Shown one piece after another: positions 7,160-15,338 of a stretch of DNA of 39,439 nt. The stretch lies in the NCBI RefSeq assembly GCF_001308015.1, contig NZ_LGYH01000013.1, positions 1-39,439 of the forward strand, read 5' to 3'. A program made the translations under genes and the position numbers. Positions within the stretch are counted from its first letter, which is position 1. Each line of letters opens with the position of its first letter. The DNA is from Neisseria sp. 83E34 (GTDB taxonomy: Bacteria; Pseudomonadota; Gammaproteobacteria; Burkholderiales; Neisseriaceae). A model generated the notes under the pieces. The model was not told the origin of the DNA. It did not search any database and saw only the letters and a list, made by a program, of their open reading frames with translations.

Positions 7160-7839
7160 GGCGCAATATTGCTTTGATTCCGGCTGCAGGTGTGGGCGAG
7201 CGCTTCGGTGCGGGCAAGCCGAAGCAATATGTGGAAATTGTCGGCAAAACGGTATTGCAACATACATTGGATGTATTTTTGAATTGCGCGGCTATTGATA
7301 AAGTGGCGGTGGTGTTGTCGCCCGAAGATAATGTTTTTCAGACAGGCATTCATGAAAAACTGCATGTGCTGAAAGTGGGCGGAGAAACGCGTGCTGAAAG
7401 CGTGCGCAACGGTTTATTTGCTTTGTTACAGAGCGGTTTGGCCGAAGATACCGATAATATTTTGGTGCACGATGCTGCCCGTTGCTGCTTACCGCAAGCG
7501 GCTTTGCTGCGTTTGATTGAAACGGCGGGAGCATGTGAAGAGGGCGGCATTCTGGCGGTGCCGGTGGCAGATACGTTGAAACGTGCGGCAGATAACGCGA
7601 TTGATGCTACCGTGCCGCGAAGCGGCTTGTGGCAGGCGCAGACGCCGCAGCTTTTCCGCGCCGGTTTACTGCGCCAAGCGCTTGCCGTGCCGGATTTAAG
7701 TGCGGTTACGGACGAGGCTTCTGCCGTAGAAATGCTTGGGGTGCACCCGCGGCTGGTGTTGGGTGATGCACGCAATCTTAAGCTCACGCTGCCGCAAGAT
7801 GAATATATTGTGCGGCTTTTATTAGAGCAGGCAGATTGA
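7156..7839 (+). CDS. ispD: 2-C-methyl-D-erythritol 4-phosphate cytidylyltransferase
   Basis: Joins CTP and MEP to make CDP-ME in the non-mevalonate isoprenoid pathway. The 227-residue protein starts MRRNIALIPAAGVGERFG; the start at 7156 is chosen because it overlaps the dnaQ stop and places the CTP-binding AAGxGxRxG motif at the usual N-terminal position. LVHDAARCC (about 100-108) and ATDTxK-like VADTLKRA are also present. An uptake sequence is embedded in the coding region (7334-7349), read as FQTGI. ispF follows, consistent with the widespread ispDF pairing. Confidence 0.95.
   Translation: MRRNIALIPAAGVGERFGAGKPKQYVEIVGKTVLQHTLDVFLNCAAIDKVAVVLSPEDNVFQTGIHEKLHVLKVGGETRAESVRNGLFALLQSGLAEDTDNILVHDAARCCLPQAALLRLIETAGACEEGGILAVPVADTLKRAADNAIDATVPRSGLWQAQTPQLFRAGLLRQALAVPDLSAVTDEASAVEMLGVHPRLVLGDARNLKLTLPQDEYIVRLLLEQAD
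7334..7349 (-). repeat. Uptake sequence inside ispD
   Basis: An exact TG-wadDUS copy in minus orientation inside the ispD coding region, translated on the plus strand as FQTG. Confidence 0.85.
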
Positions 7840-7883
7840 GTTTTCAGACAGGCATTGGGTTAATCCAATGCCTGTCTGAAAAC
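7840..7883. terminator. Inverted uptake-sequence hairpin between ispD and ispF
   Basis: A 19-bp perfect stem (7840-7858 with 7865-7883) and a 6-base loop, GTTAAT. The arms are in the reverse order from most others here: TTCAGACAGGCA comes first. It begins directly after the ispD stop, so it could attenuate rather than fully end transcription into ispF. Confidence 0.65.
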
Positions 7884-7919
7884 ATTCGAATAAAATTGAA
7901 TCAGATTTAAAGGAAATAT

Positions 7920-8399
7920 ATGAATATCCGTATTGGGCAGGGTTATGATGTGCATCAGCTGGTGGAAGGCCGCCCTCTGATACTCGGCGGTGTAACCATT
8001 CCGTTTGAAAAAGGGCTGCTTGGCCATTCTGATGCCGATGCGCTGCTGCATGCCGTAACCGACGCGATTCTCGGTGCGGCGGGCTTGGGTGATATCGGCA
8101 GCCATTTCCCCGATACGGCGGCAGAGTTTAAAGATGCCGACAGCCGTGTGCTTTTGCGTAAAGCTTATGAAGCGGTTCGGGCAAAAGGCTGGCGCGTAGT
8201 GAATGTAGACACTACAATCATTGCGCAAAAGCCGAAACTTGCGCCACATATTGCCGCAATGCGAGCGAACTTGGCGGCGGATTTGGGTATTGGGCAAGAT
8301 TGCGTTAACATTAAGGGCAAAACCAATGAAAAACTCGGCTATCTGGGCAGAATGGAAGGTATTGAAGCGCAGGCAGCAGTTTTATTGATGGCTGTATAA
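7920..8399 (+). CDS. ispF: 2-C-methyl-D-erythritol 2,4-cyclodiphosphate synthase
   Basis: Forms the cyclic diphosphate MEcPP from CDP-ME 2-phosphate, releasing CMP. The 159-residue protein has the metal ligands D10 and H12 in GYDVHQL and H44 in [10 protein letters not shown], and a conserved tail [17 protein letters not shown]. Length is exactly typical for the trimeric enzyme. AAAGGAAAT precedes the ATG. It lies in the dnaQ-ispD-ispF-rpiA series on the plus strand. Confidence 0.96.
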   Translation: MNIRIGQGYDVHQLVEGRPLILGGVTIPFEKGLLGHSDADALLHAVTDAILGAAGLGDIGSHFPDTAAEFKDADSRVLLRKAYEAVRAKGWRVVNVDTTIIAQKPKLAPHIAAMRANLAADLGIGQDCVNIKGKTNEKLGYLGRMEGIEAQAAVLLMAV

Positions 8400-8433
8400 T
8401 TGTTTATTGATACTTGGTCTTTAGGAGAAATTC

Positions 8434-9099
8434 ATGGCAACACAAGACGAATTGAAATGCATGGCGGCGGAAAAAGCAGTAGATTTTATACCGGAAAACG
8501 AATATATCGGTATCGGCACCGGATCGACTGTGAATTATTTCATCAAAGCATTGGCAGTAAGCGGTAAGAAAATAAAAGGTGCGGTTGGCACTTCTCAAAA
8601 AACGCTCGAGTTGATGGCTGAATACGGCATTCCCAAAGTAGAACTCGGCGATGTATCGCGCTTGGCCGTGTATGTGGACGGTGCAGACGAAATCAACCAC
8701 ACCTTGCAAATGATTAAAGGCGGCGGTGCGGCGCATTTGCCGGAAAAAATCGTAGCCAGCGCATCCGATTTGTTTATCTGCATCGCCGATGAAAGCAAAT
8801 ATGTAACACGTTTGGGCAAATTCCCGCTGCCGGTAGAAGTGGTGCCGATGGCGCGTTCTTTGGTTTCGCGCAAGCTTGTGGCCTTAGGCGGGGAGCCGGA
8901 GTTGCGTTTGGGCTGCCATACTTTACATGATAATCTGATTGTGGATGTGCACGGCTTGGATTTATCCAAACCGCTGACAATGGAAGAAACCATCAACAAT
9001 ATTCCGGGTGTGGTGGAAAACGGTATTTTTGCCCGCAATGCCGCCGATATTTTGATTTTGGCCAAACAAACCGGTGTGGAAGTGATTAAAATCCGCTAA
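8434..9099 (+). CDS. rpiA: Ribose-5-phosphate isomerase A
   Basis: Interconverts ribose 5-phosphate and ribulose 5-phosphate in the pentose phosphate pathway. The 221-residue protein has the phosphate-binding loop IGTGSTV (about 27-33), YVDGADEIN (about 82-90) and KGGGAAHLPEKI, the region holding the active-site residues. Length matches the ~219 residues of the E. coli enzyme. TTTAGGAGAAATTC precedes the ATG. It is probably co-transcribed with ispF, 34 bases upstream, and ends at an uptake-sequence hairpin. Confidence 0.96.
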   Translation: MATQDELKCMAAEKAVDFIPENEYIGIGTGSTVNYFIKALAVSGKKIKGAVGTSQKTLELMAEYGIPKVELGDVSRLAVYVDGADEINHTLQMIKGGGAAHLPEKIVASASDLFICIADESKYVTRLGKFPLPVEVVPMARSLVSRKLVALGGEPELRLGCHTLHDNLIVDVHGLDLSKPLTMEETINNIPGVVENGIFARNAADILILAKQTGVEVIKIR

Positions 9100-9127
9100 G
9101 CTTGAGCCGTGAGATGGTCCGTCTTCA

Positions 9128-9158
9128 AATGCCTGTCTGAATGTTTCAGACAGGCATT
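9128..9158 (+). terminator. Uptake-sequence hairpin with T-run behind rpiA
   Basis: A 14-bp stem (9128-9141 with 9145-9158), loop TGT, followed by GTTTTTC. The remaining gap to cstA (about 170 bases) is AT-rich with no recognised gene. Confidence 0.75.
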
Positions 9159-9334
9159 GTTTTTCAATTGTAAAGATTTATTTATATTTTGCTGTTTATA
9201 TGTTAACCTCACAGGCATAAAAGAAAAACCATGCAATACATAACGGTAAACGGCTATGTCGGCATTTCGCTGTTTTGAAATATTGGAAACAACGTTGCCG
9301 GTAATTTGATAAAAAGTAGTTCAAGGAGATGATT

Positions 9335-11407
9335 ATGAAACAGCTCAAATCATTTGTGATTTGGGGCTTGGTGGTATTGGTCGGTCTTGCCTCCTTTACC
9401 ACGCTGGCGATGAGCCGCGGGGAGCAGGTGAGCGCGATCTGGATGGTTTCGGCCGCCATTTCGGTGTATTGCATTGCTTACCGCTATTACAGCCTTTATA
9501 TCGCCAACAAGGTGATGCAGCTTGATCCGAACCGCCTCACGCCGGCTGAGCGGCACAATGACGGTTTGGACTATGTGCCGACACACAAGGGCGTGTTGTT
9601 CGGCCATCATTTTGCCGCGATTGCCGGAGCAGGGCCGCTGGTAGGGCCTGTGTTGGCCGCACAAATGGGCTATTTGCCGGGCACGCTCTGGATTATTTTC
9701 GGCGTGGTGTTTGCCGGTGCCGTGCAGGACATGATGGTGCTGTTTGTTTCCATGCGCCGCGACGGTAAATCGCTGGGCGATATTGTGAAGCAGGAATTGG
9801 GCACCGTGCCGGGTGTGATCGCTTCCATCGGTATCCTGATGATTATGGTCATCATTATGGCGGTGCTGGCACTGATTGTGGTGAAAGCTCTGGTACATAG
9901 CCCGTGGGGCACGTTTACTATCGCTGCAACGATTCCGATTGCTTTGTTTATGGGTGTTTATACGCGCTATATCCGTCCGGGCAAAATCGGTGAGATTTCT
10001 ATTGTCGGTTTCATTTTGCTGATGCTGGCGATCGTGTACGGTGAAAATGTGGCGCATAGCTCTTTTGGCCAGTGGTTTGATTTAGACGGCGTAGGGTTGA
10101 CTTGGGCGATTATGATTTACGGCTTTGTTGCCGCTGTGTTGCCTGTTTGGCTGCTACTTACGCCGCGTGATTATCTTTCCACTTTCTTGAAAATCGGCAC
10201 CATTATCGCATTGGCTATCGGTATTGTGATTGTGAATCCGCCACTTTTGATGGATCCGGTAACCAAATTTATCGACGGCACCGGCCCGGTTTTTTCAGGC
10301 AGCCTTTTCCCGTTCTTGTTCATCACGATTGCCTGTGGCGCTGTTTCCGGCTTCCATGCGCTGATTTCTTCCGGCACTACGCCGAAGATGGTGGAAAACG
10401 AAACCCATGTACGCATGATTGGTTATGGCGGCATGTTGATGGAAAGCTTTGTGGCGATTATGGCTTTGGCTGCCGCCGCTTCGCTTGATCCGGGCGTGTA
10501 TTTCGCGATGAACAGTCCCGCCGCGCTGATTGGTACGGATGCAGCCAACGCAGCTTCTGTGATTACCAATAAGCTGGGCTATCCCGTTACGGAAACCGCT
10601 TTGCTGCAAATGGCGAAAGATGTGGGCGAAAACACCATCCTCTCGCGTGCAGGTGGCGCGCCAACATTGGCGGTGGGTATGGCCAATATTATGAGTCAGC
10701 TGATTTCCGGCCCGGGTATGATGGCTTTCTGGTATCACTTTGCGCTGCTGTTTGAAGCCTTGTTTATTCTTACCGCAGTGGATGCCGGCACACGCGTGGC
10801 GCGCTTTATGATTCAGGACTTGGGCGGCGTGTTTTACAAACCGTTCTCCAACACTGACAGCCTGCCTGCCAATTTGGTGGCCACCTTTATGGCAGTGGCA
10901 TTGTGGGGTTATTTCCTTTACACCGGAGTAACCGATCCGTTGGGCGGTATCAATTCATTGTGGCCGCTTTTCGGTATTGCCAACCAAATGCTGGCGGGCG
11001 TGGCATTGATTATGTGTACGGTTGTATTGGTGAAAATGAAGCGCGAGCGTTATATGTGGGTAACTTTGGTGCCGGCCTGCGGTGTGTTGTTTGTCACTTG
11101 CTATGCCGGTTTGCAAAAACTGTTCCACAGCGACCCGCGTATCAGTTTCCTGTCGCATGCCGCCAAATATCAGGCCGCGTTGGATAAAGGCGAAATTCTG
11201 GCACCGGCAAAAGATGCAGCACAAATGTCGCGCATTATTTTGAATGACTATGTCAATTCTGGTCTTACTGTATTATTCTTGTCAGTAGTGGTTGTGGTAG
11301 CGTTCTATGGTGTGCGTGTTGCGCTCAAAGCCAGCAAAATCGCTTGGCCGACCGCAAAAGAAGTGCCTGCCGTTATGCGCAACGAAGTAACAAAAACAGA
11401 GGTTTGA
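9335..11407 (+). CDS. cstA: Carbon starvation protein A, peptide/pyruvate transporter family
   Basis: A 690-residue inner-membrane protein of the CstA/BtsT family, whose members import pyruvate or peptides. The start at 9335 is chosen because AAGGAG lies 6 bases upstream; an ATG at 9329 would touch that site. The N-terminus MKQLKSFVIWGLVVLVGLASF is the first membrane helix, and many hydrophobic segments follow. GHHFAAIAGAGPLVGPVLAAQMGYLPG (given in parts: GHHFAAIAGAG, then GPVLAAQMGYLPG) at about 85-115 is the hallmark CstA motif. A YbdD-type small gene follows 1 base after the stop, the usual pairing. The substrate cannot be told from sequence. Confidence 0.93.
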   Translation: MKQLKSFVIWGLVVLVGLASFTTLAMSRGEQVSAIWMVSAAISVYCIAYRYYSLYIANKVMQLDPNRLTPAERHNDGLDYVPTHKGVLFGHHFAAIAGAGPLVGPVLAAQMGYLPGTLWIIFGVVFAGAVQDMMVLFVSMRRDGKSLGDIVKQELGTVPGVIASIGILMIMVIIMAVLALIVVKALVHSPWGTFTIAATIPIALFMGVYTRYIRPGKIGEISIVGFILLMLAIVYGENVAHSSFGQWFDLDGVGLTWAIMIYGFVAAVLPVWLLLTPRDYLSTFLKIGTIIALAIGIVIVNPPLLMDPVTKFIDGTGPVFSGSLFPFLFITIACGAVSGFHALISSGTTPKMVENETHVRMIGYGGMLMESFVAIMALAAAASLDPGVYFAMNSPAALIGTDAANAASVITNKLGYPVTETALLQMAKDVGENTILSRAGGAPTLAVGMANIMSQLISGPGMMAFWYHFALLFEALFILTAVDAGTRVARFMIQDLGGVFYKPFSNTDSLPANLVATFMAVALWGYFLYTGVTDPLGGINSLWPLFGIANQMLAGVALIMCTVVLVKMKRERYMWVTLVPACGVLFVTCYAGLQKLFHSDPRISFLSHAAKYQAALDKGEILAPAKDAAQMSRIILNDYVNSGLTVLFLSVVVVVAFYGVRVALKASKIAWPTAKEVPAVMRNEVTKTEV

Positions 11408-11408
11408 T

Positions 11409-11609
11409 ATGTCTTGGAAGCAACGCATCCGAAAACTGTGGAAAAACACACGCATGGCCGCCAACTTGATGGCCGGCGTGCCGGATTATGAAAATTACGT
11501 TGCCCGACAGCGTAAACACAATCCCAATGCACCAGTGATGACGGAATTGCAGTTTCAAGATTATTGCAGCAAGCGCCGTTGCGGCAGTAATGGCGGTAAA
11601 TGTTGTTGA
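11409..11609 (+). CDS. YbdD/YjiX family small protein, CstA partner
   Basis: A 66-residue basic protein starting MSWKQRIRKLWKNTRM with the family core LMAGVPDYENYVARQRKHNP and ending in a cysteine-rich tail, CGSNGGKCC. It follows cstA by a single base, the same arrangement as cstA-ybdD and btsT-yjiX in enterobacteria, where the small protein is thought to support transporter function. The CDS ends before a strong terminator. Confidence 0.88.
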   Translation: MSWKQRIRKLWKNTRMAANLMAGVPDYENYVARQRKHNPNAPVMTELQFQDYCSKRRCGSNGGKCC

Positions 11610-11631
11610 GATAAACCTGTGTTAAATTTAG

Positions 11632-11663
11632 AAAGCCACCCGTATTCGGGTGGCTTTTGGTTT
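11632..11663 (+). terminator. Rho-independent terminator of cstA operon
   Basis: An 11-bp stem AAAGCCACCCG / CGGGTGGCTTT around TATT, followed by a T-rich stretch interrupted by GG. It may also serve convergent hemE on the other strand. Confidence 0.8.
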
Positions 11664-11675
11664 TCAGACAGGCAT
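11661..11675 (-). repeat. Single uptake sequence
   Basis: An exact TG-wadDUS copy (TTTTCAGACAGGCAT) just after the cstA-operon terminator. Confidence 0.85.
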
Positions 11676-11696
11676 ATTAGTAAATAGTCATGGTTC

Positions 11697-11772
11697 GTCA
11701 TGCTTGGGCTTGACCCGAGCATCTCCTAAAGTTGCTGGAACTCAAGATACTTGGGTCAAGCCCGAATATAAA
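11697..11772. repeat. REP/BIME-like pair of inverted palindromic units
   Basis: Each half is itself a small hairpin: TGCTTGGG-CTTGA-CCCGAGCA (11701-11721) and ATACTTGGG-TCAAG-CCCGAATAT. The halves are inverted relative to each other, sharing the core GGGCTTGACCC. This resembles the GGGCTTGACCC-type interspersed palindromes seen in many proteobacteria. It sits between convergent cstA-operon and hemE. Confidence 0.5.
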
Positions 11773-11843
11773 GGGTTTACTATTTTTTTAAGTTTATTTG
11801 TGATTGTTACGGTTGAGTTGGATATTAGAAATCCCGTTCAGGT

Positions 11844-12896
11844 TCAAGCCCGCGATAATTCATGCACTTTATCCACCAGCACCTTTACATGCTCAGGATT
11901 GGTAAACTGGTTGATACCATGCCCTAAATTGAATACATGCCCGCTGCCGTCGCCATAGCCTTTTAGAATGCGCACCACTTCGGCTTCAATGCTCTGCGGT
12001 GTACCGAATAGCGCAAACGGATCGAAGTTGCCTTGCAATGCTACTTTGTCGCCCACACGTCGGCGTGCGTCGGCAATATCGCATGTCCAATCCAGGCCCA
12101 GCGCATCGGCGCCCGCTTCAGCCATTGCTTCCAGCCATAAACCGCCGCCTTTGGTAAACAGAATCACCGGCACGCGGCGGCCTTCGTTTTCCCGCAGCAA
12201 ACCGGCCACAATCTGTTTCATATAGCGCAGGCTGAATTCTTCAAATGCAGGTGGTGTGAGCACACCGCCCCAAGTATCGAAAATCTGAACCGCTTGTGCG
12301 CCCGCTTTAATTTGCTCGTTCAGATAAGCTGTAACCGCTTCTGCATTAACCTGCAAAATATGATGCAGCAAATCCGGTCGGGCATACATCATGGATTTAA
12401 TCGTGCGGAATTCCTTGCTGCTGCCGCCTTCCACCATATAACATGCCAGTGTGAAAGGGCTGCCGGAAAAGCCGATCAGCGGCACCCGGCCGTTCAAAGC
12501 TTTACGGATGGAAGAAACCGCATCAAAAACATAAGTCAATTTTGCCATATCCGGTGCGCGCAGGGCCAGCACATCTTGCTCTTTCTGCAGGGGGCGTTCA
12601 AACTTCGGCCCTTCTCCCTCAGCAAAATATAGCCCTAGGCCCATTGCATCGGGCACGGTCAAAATATCGGAAAACAAAATCGCGGCATCCAAATCAAAGC
12701 GATCCAGCGGTTGGATGGTTACTTCGGTTGCCAATTCCGTGTTTTTGCACAAATCCAGAAAACTGCCTGCGCGCGCGCGCGTTTCCTTATATTCACTCAG
12801 GTAACGTCCCGCCTGCCGCATCAGCCAAACCGGTGTGTAATCCACCGGCTCTTTCAACAAGGCACGCAGAAAAGTATCGTTTTTAAGCTGGCTCAT
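11844..12896 (-). CDS. hemE: Uroporphyrinogen decarboxylase
   Basis: Removes four carboxyl groups from uroporphyrinogen III to give coproporphyrinogen III in haem synthesis. The 350-residue protein has the family signatures [15 protein letters not shown] (about 22-36) and [17 protein letters not shown] (about 142-158), and ends [21 protein letters not shown]. Length is typical. It is transcribed alone on the minus strand. A short GC alternation in the N-terminal coding region at 12770-12780 encodes part of TRARAG and is in frame. Confidence 0.96.
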   Translation of the reverse strand: MSQLKNDTFLRALLKEPVDYTPVWLMRQAGRYLSEYKETRARAGSFLDLCKNTELATEVTIQPLDRFDLDAAILFSDILTVPDAMGLGLYFAEGEGPKFERPLQKEQDVLALRAPDMAKLTYVFDAVSSIRKALNGRVPLIGFSGSPFTLACYMVEGGSSKEFRTIKSMMYARPDLLHHILQVNAEAVTAYLNEQIKAGAQAVQIFDTWGGVLTPPAFEEFSLRYMKQIVAGLLRENEGRRVPVILFTKGGGLWLEAMAEAGADALGLDWTCDIADARRRVGDKVALQGNFDPFALFGTPQSIEAEVVRILKGYGDGSGHVFNLGHGINQFTNPEHVKVLVDKVHELSRA

Positions 12897-12938
12897 TCTG
12901 ATTTTCCCAATAAGGTTAAACAGGCTGCATCATAACAT

Positions 12939-12966
12939 ACGCCTGTCTGAAAATGCCTGTCTGAAA
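12939..12966 (+). repeat. Tandem uptake sequences, one degenerate
   Basis: Two direct copies back to back upstream of hemE: ACGCCTGTCTGAAA (one mismatch in the 12-mer) then ATGCCTGTCTGAAA (exact). This is the only tandem direct arrangement noticed in the window. Confidence 0.8.
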
Positions 12967-13046
12967 CGATTTATAGTTGCTTAGCTTGATTTTTTGCGGT
13001 GATGCAGTGATTGTTGTTTGAATGCGTGTGGAGCGGTATGGGAAAG

Positions 13047-13075
13047 TTGACGCTGTATCAAAAACAGGATATAGT
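13047..13075 (+). promoter_or_regulatory. Sigma-70 promoter of the tRNA-Glu gene
   Basis: TTGACG (13047-13052) and TATAGT (13070-13075) with an ideal 17-base spacer lie 12 bases before the mature tRNA start. Confidence 0.75.
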
Positions 13076-13087
13076 TTCCGACTTTAC

Positions 13088-13163
13088 GCGCCCATCGTCT
13101 AGAGGCCTAGGACACTGCCCTTTCACGGCGGCAACCGGGGTTCGAATCCCCGTGGGCGTGCCA
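13088..13163 (+). tRNA. tRNA-Glu (anticodon TTC)
   Basis: A 76-base cloverleaf with acceptor arms GCGCCCA and TGGGCGT (one G-U pair), D arm CGTCTAGAGGCCTAGG, anticodon loop CTTTCAC, T arm with GTTCGAATC and an encoded CCA end. It is very similar in layout to E. coli tRNA-Glu. It is convergent with the tRNA-Thr gene and shares its terminator. Confidence 0.95.
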
Positions 13164-13258
13164 GATTCTGTAAAGATCCGCTTGGTTATTCACGTGGATT
13201 TTTTTGTTTTCTGTATTTGAAGCATATTGTTATGTTTCTTATATGAGCTTTAACACAA

Positions 13259-13303
13259 GATAAAAAATAAGCTTCTGAATTTCTCAGAAGCTTATTTTTT
13301 ATC
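13259..13303. terminator. Bidirectional terminator between the two tRNA genes
   Basis: A perfect 20-bp stem (13259-13278 with 13284-13303) and a 5-base loop; the outer arms carry A6 on one side and T6 on the other, so the hairpin ends in a U-tract on either strand. It can serve both convergent tRNA genes. Confidence 0.85.
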
Positions 13304-13304
13304 T

Positions 13305-13380
13305 TGGTGCCGGCGGCAGGATTCGAACTCGCGACCCCCTGATTACAAGTCAGGTGCTCTACCAACTGAGCTACACCGGC
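13305..13380 (-). tRNA. tRNA-Thr (anticodon TGT)
   Basis: A 76-base cloverleaf on the minus strand with acceptor GCCGGTG, D arm GCTCAGTTGGTAGAGC, anticodon loop CTTGTAA, T arm GTTCGAATC and encoded CCA. The layout matches E. coli tRNA-Thr(TGT). Confidence 0.95.
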
Positions 13381-13395
13381 GTTTGAAGAATTGAA

Positions 13396-13423
13396 ATTAT
13401 ACAGGCTCTTTATTTTTTGACAA
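13396..13423 (-). promoter_or_regulatory. Sigma-70 promoter of the tRNA-Thr gene
   Basis: On the minus strand TTGTCA (13423-13418) and a consensus TATAAT (13401-13396) are 16 bases apart, 15 bases before the tRNA. Confidence 0.75.
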
Positions 13424-13600
13424 GGGTTGGGATAGTGTTTTTTGTGCGATGTTTGTCATCATTTTGTTTTTTAATAAATAAAAATATAAAAATTGTTGGT
13501 TGAGTGATTGTTGATTTAATGCAATAGTTGAGAATTTTGTCGTGTGCTGTGCATGCTTGTTATAAAATGCACTCTTTTTCACTGGGTTATGGGTAATTTT

Positions 13601-14389
13601 ATGGCTCGCCATCCTTATCATCGTGTTCGTACGCAGAGTTTTGACTTGCCGGAGGTCGGTATTTCTGAGGAGGGAAATATCCGCTCGATGCATTTGGGCA
13701 GTGAAACGATTCAGAGTTCGATGAATTTGGATAATCCTTCGGAGCTTGTGCTTTCTTACAGCCGCGCGATGATGGCTTGGCTTTTGTTTATGGATGCGCC
13801 GGAGCATATTACGCAAATCGGATTGGGCGGCGGTTCGTTTGCACGTTGGATTGATGCGTTTTTGCCGGAAACGAAGCAAACTGCGGTGGAAATTAATCCT
13901 CAGGTTGTGAATGTGGCGCGGGGTTTGTTTGAGCTGCCTTTTGAAGAGGATGGTTTTGAAATCGTGGTGGCTGATGGTGCGGATTATGTAAAAACCTTGC
14001 TGGGCGGTACGGATGTGATTTTGGTGGATGGTTTTGATGGTGAGCAGATTATTGACGCTTTGGTAAGCGAGGAGTTTTTTCGGGACTGCCGCCGTGCGCT
14101 GAGTAAGAATGGTGTGTTTGTTACAAATTGGTGGAGTGGTGACAAACGCTATGCTTGTTTTGTGGAAAGCTTATTGAATGTTTTTGAAGGGCGGGTGCTG
14201 GAAGTGCCGGCCGAGAGCCACGGTAATGTAGCTGTGATGGCGTTTCAGAATACGCCTAAGGATCAGCGTTTGGATAGTTTGAAGAAACGGGCCGAAAAGT
14301 TGTGTGAGGTTTATGGATTGGATTTTCGCCGTATGTTGAATGATTTGAAAGCGAATAATCAAAACAATGGTAAAACTTTTTATTTATGA
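13601..14389 (+). CDS. Spermidine synthase-like (SpeE-fold) protein
   Basis: A 262-residue protein with the Rossmann-type aminopropyltransferase/methyltransferase fold: QIGLGGGSFARWID is the nucleotide-cofactor loop, AVEINPQVVNVAR the acidic strand, and VDGFDG resembles the catalytic-acid region. The start at 13601 (MARHPYHRV) is preferred over three upstream ATGs because the family-like sequence begins there. Such proteins are often annotated as spermidine synthases without proof. No speD or other polyamine gene is adjacent, so the substrate is uncertain. Confidence 0.7.
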   Translation: MARHPYHRVRTQSFDLPEVGISEEGNIRSMHLGSETIQSSMNLDNPSELVLSYSRAMMAWLLFMDAPEHITQIGLGGGSFARWIDAFLPETKQTAVEINPQVVNVARGLFELPFEEDGFEIVVADGADYVKTLLGGTDVILVDGFDGEQIIDALVSEEFFRDCRRALSKNGVFVTNWWSGDKRYACFVESLLNVFEGRVLEVPAESHGNVAVMAFQNTPKDQRLDSLKKRAEKLCEVYGLDFRRMLNDLKANNQNNGKTFYL

Positions 14390-14396
14390 TGCTGTG

Positions 14397-14428
14397 ATGC
14401 CTGTCTGAAAATGGTTTCAGACAGGTAT
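14397..14428 (+). repeat. Imperfect uptake-sequence hairpin
   Basis: An exact copy (14397-14410) faces a copy with one mismatch (TTTCAGACAGGTAT, 14415-14428) across an ATGG loop. It follows the SpeE-like gene and may act as its terminator. Confidence 0.65.
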
Positions 14429-14512
14429 GAAATAGCTTGATAATCTTGTTGAGCTATCGGGTTTAAATTTTATTTAAAGATGTATATTGTTTATTAGGTT
14501 AAGGAATGTTTT

Positions 14513-15148
14513 GTGGTTTTGAAATATGATCTGGTTTGGGTGGATGGTCCTTCGGGTAAGTTGGAAACAATTTATTTGGCCGCTCAGGGTGCGGAACGCG
14601 GAGTGGCTGTTATCAACCATCCTAATCCTTTGCAAGGTGGAACAAACACGAATAAGGTGATCCAAACGGCAGCCAAGGCTTTGGCGGCATTGGGTTTTCA
14701 TTGTTATTTGCCGAATTTCCGCGGTGTGGGCAATAGTGAAGGGATGCATGACTATGGTGTAGGCGAGGTTGACGATTGTGTGGCGGTGGTTGATTTTGCT
14801 CGAATGCAGCATCCTGATGCGGAAAAGCTGGTGATAAGCGGGTTTTCTTTTGGCGGCTATGTGGCGGTGTTTACGGCGCATGTGCGTGAACCGGATTTGC
14901 TTTTTTTGATGGGGCCTGCACTGCATCATTATGAGCGACGGGAGCCGGCAGCGCCGAATGCATCGAAAACGTTGATTTTTCATGGGGCGGAAGATGAGGT
15001 TGTTGCTTTGCAAAAATCGTTGGATTGGGCGGCACCGCAAAATATTCCGGTAATTGTGTTTCCGCAGACATCGCATTTTTTTCATGGCAAGCTGGTTCCT
15101 CTGCGTGATGCGGTATCGCGTTTTGCGCCGGTTGTGTTGGGAATGTAA
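14513..15148 (+). CDS. Alpha/beta hydrolase (COG2945-like)
   Basis: A 211-residue alpha/beta hydrolase with GTG start; AAGGA lies 7 bases before it, which supports the GTG over an internal TTG. The nucleophile elbow is GFSFGGY with Ser112, the acid is likely Asp161 in FHGAEDEVV, and the base His188 in TSHFFHG. It has NHPNPLQGGTNTNKV near the N-terminus, typical of this small-hydrolase group with no lid domain. It is cytoplasmic, with no signal peptide. The substrate is unknown. Confidence 0.8.
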   Translation: MVLKYDLVWVDGPSGKLETIYLAAQGAERGVAVINHPNPLQGGTNTNKVIQTAAKALAALGFHCYLPNFRGVGNSEGMHDYGVGEVDDCVAVVDFARMQHPDAEKLVISGFSFGGYVAVFTAHVREPDLLFLMGPALHHYERREPAAPNASKTLIFHGAEDEVVALQKSLDWAAPQNIPVIVFPQTSHFFHGKLVPLRDAVSRFAPVVLGM

Positions 15149-15265
15149 GTTGTGTGGGATGGCGGCAGTGGTTGAAGGATATGGCTATCAAGCTATAGCA
15201 AAAACTTAACTTTTGCTATGTCGTTGCTGCCTTGTATCAAAAATAAGTTTATTTGTTATAAATAA

Positions 15266-15299
15266 CAATGCCTGTCTGAAAGTTTTCAGACAGGCATTG
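15266..15299. terminator. Uptake-sequence hairpin between convergent genes
   Basis: A 16-bp perfect stem (15266-15281 with 15284-15299) and a 2-base centre. It lies between the plus-strand hydrolase and the minus-strand metallopeptidase and can terminate both. Confidence 0.75.
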
Positions 15300-15338
15300 A
15301 GTTTGCTGGTTGTTATAGTTACATGGTGATGTATTTGA

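Noticed and set aside
9350-10057. Long minus-strand frame opposite cstA
   Set aside because: It is a shadow of the CstA reading frame, rich in His, Gln and Asn as expected of such antisense frames.
11650-11958. Plus-strand frame after the cstA operon
   Set aside because: It covers the terminator, the REP-like repeat and the end of hemE on the opposite strand.
12768-12782. GC alternating run, possible slippage-type phase variation in hemE
   Set aside because: The repeat is short, in frame and in an essential gene; there is no sign of an on/off switch.
13011-13220. Plus-strand frame of 69 codons
   Set aside because: It runs straight through the tRNA-Glu gene and its promoter.
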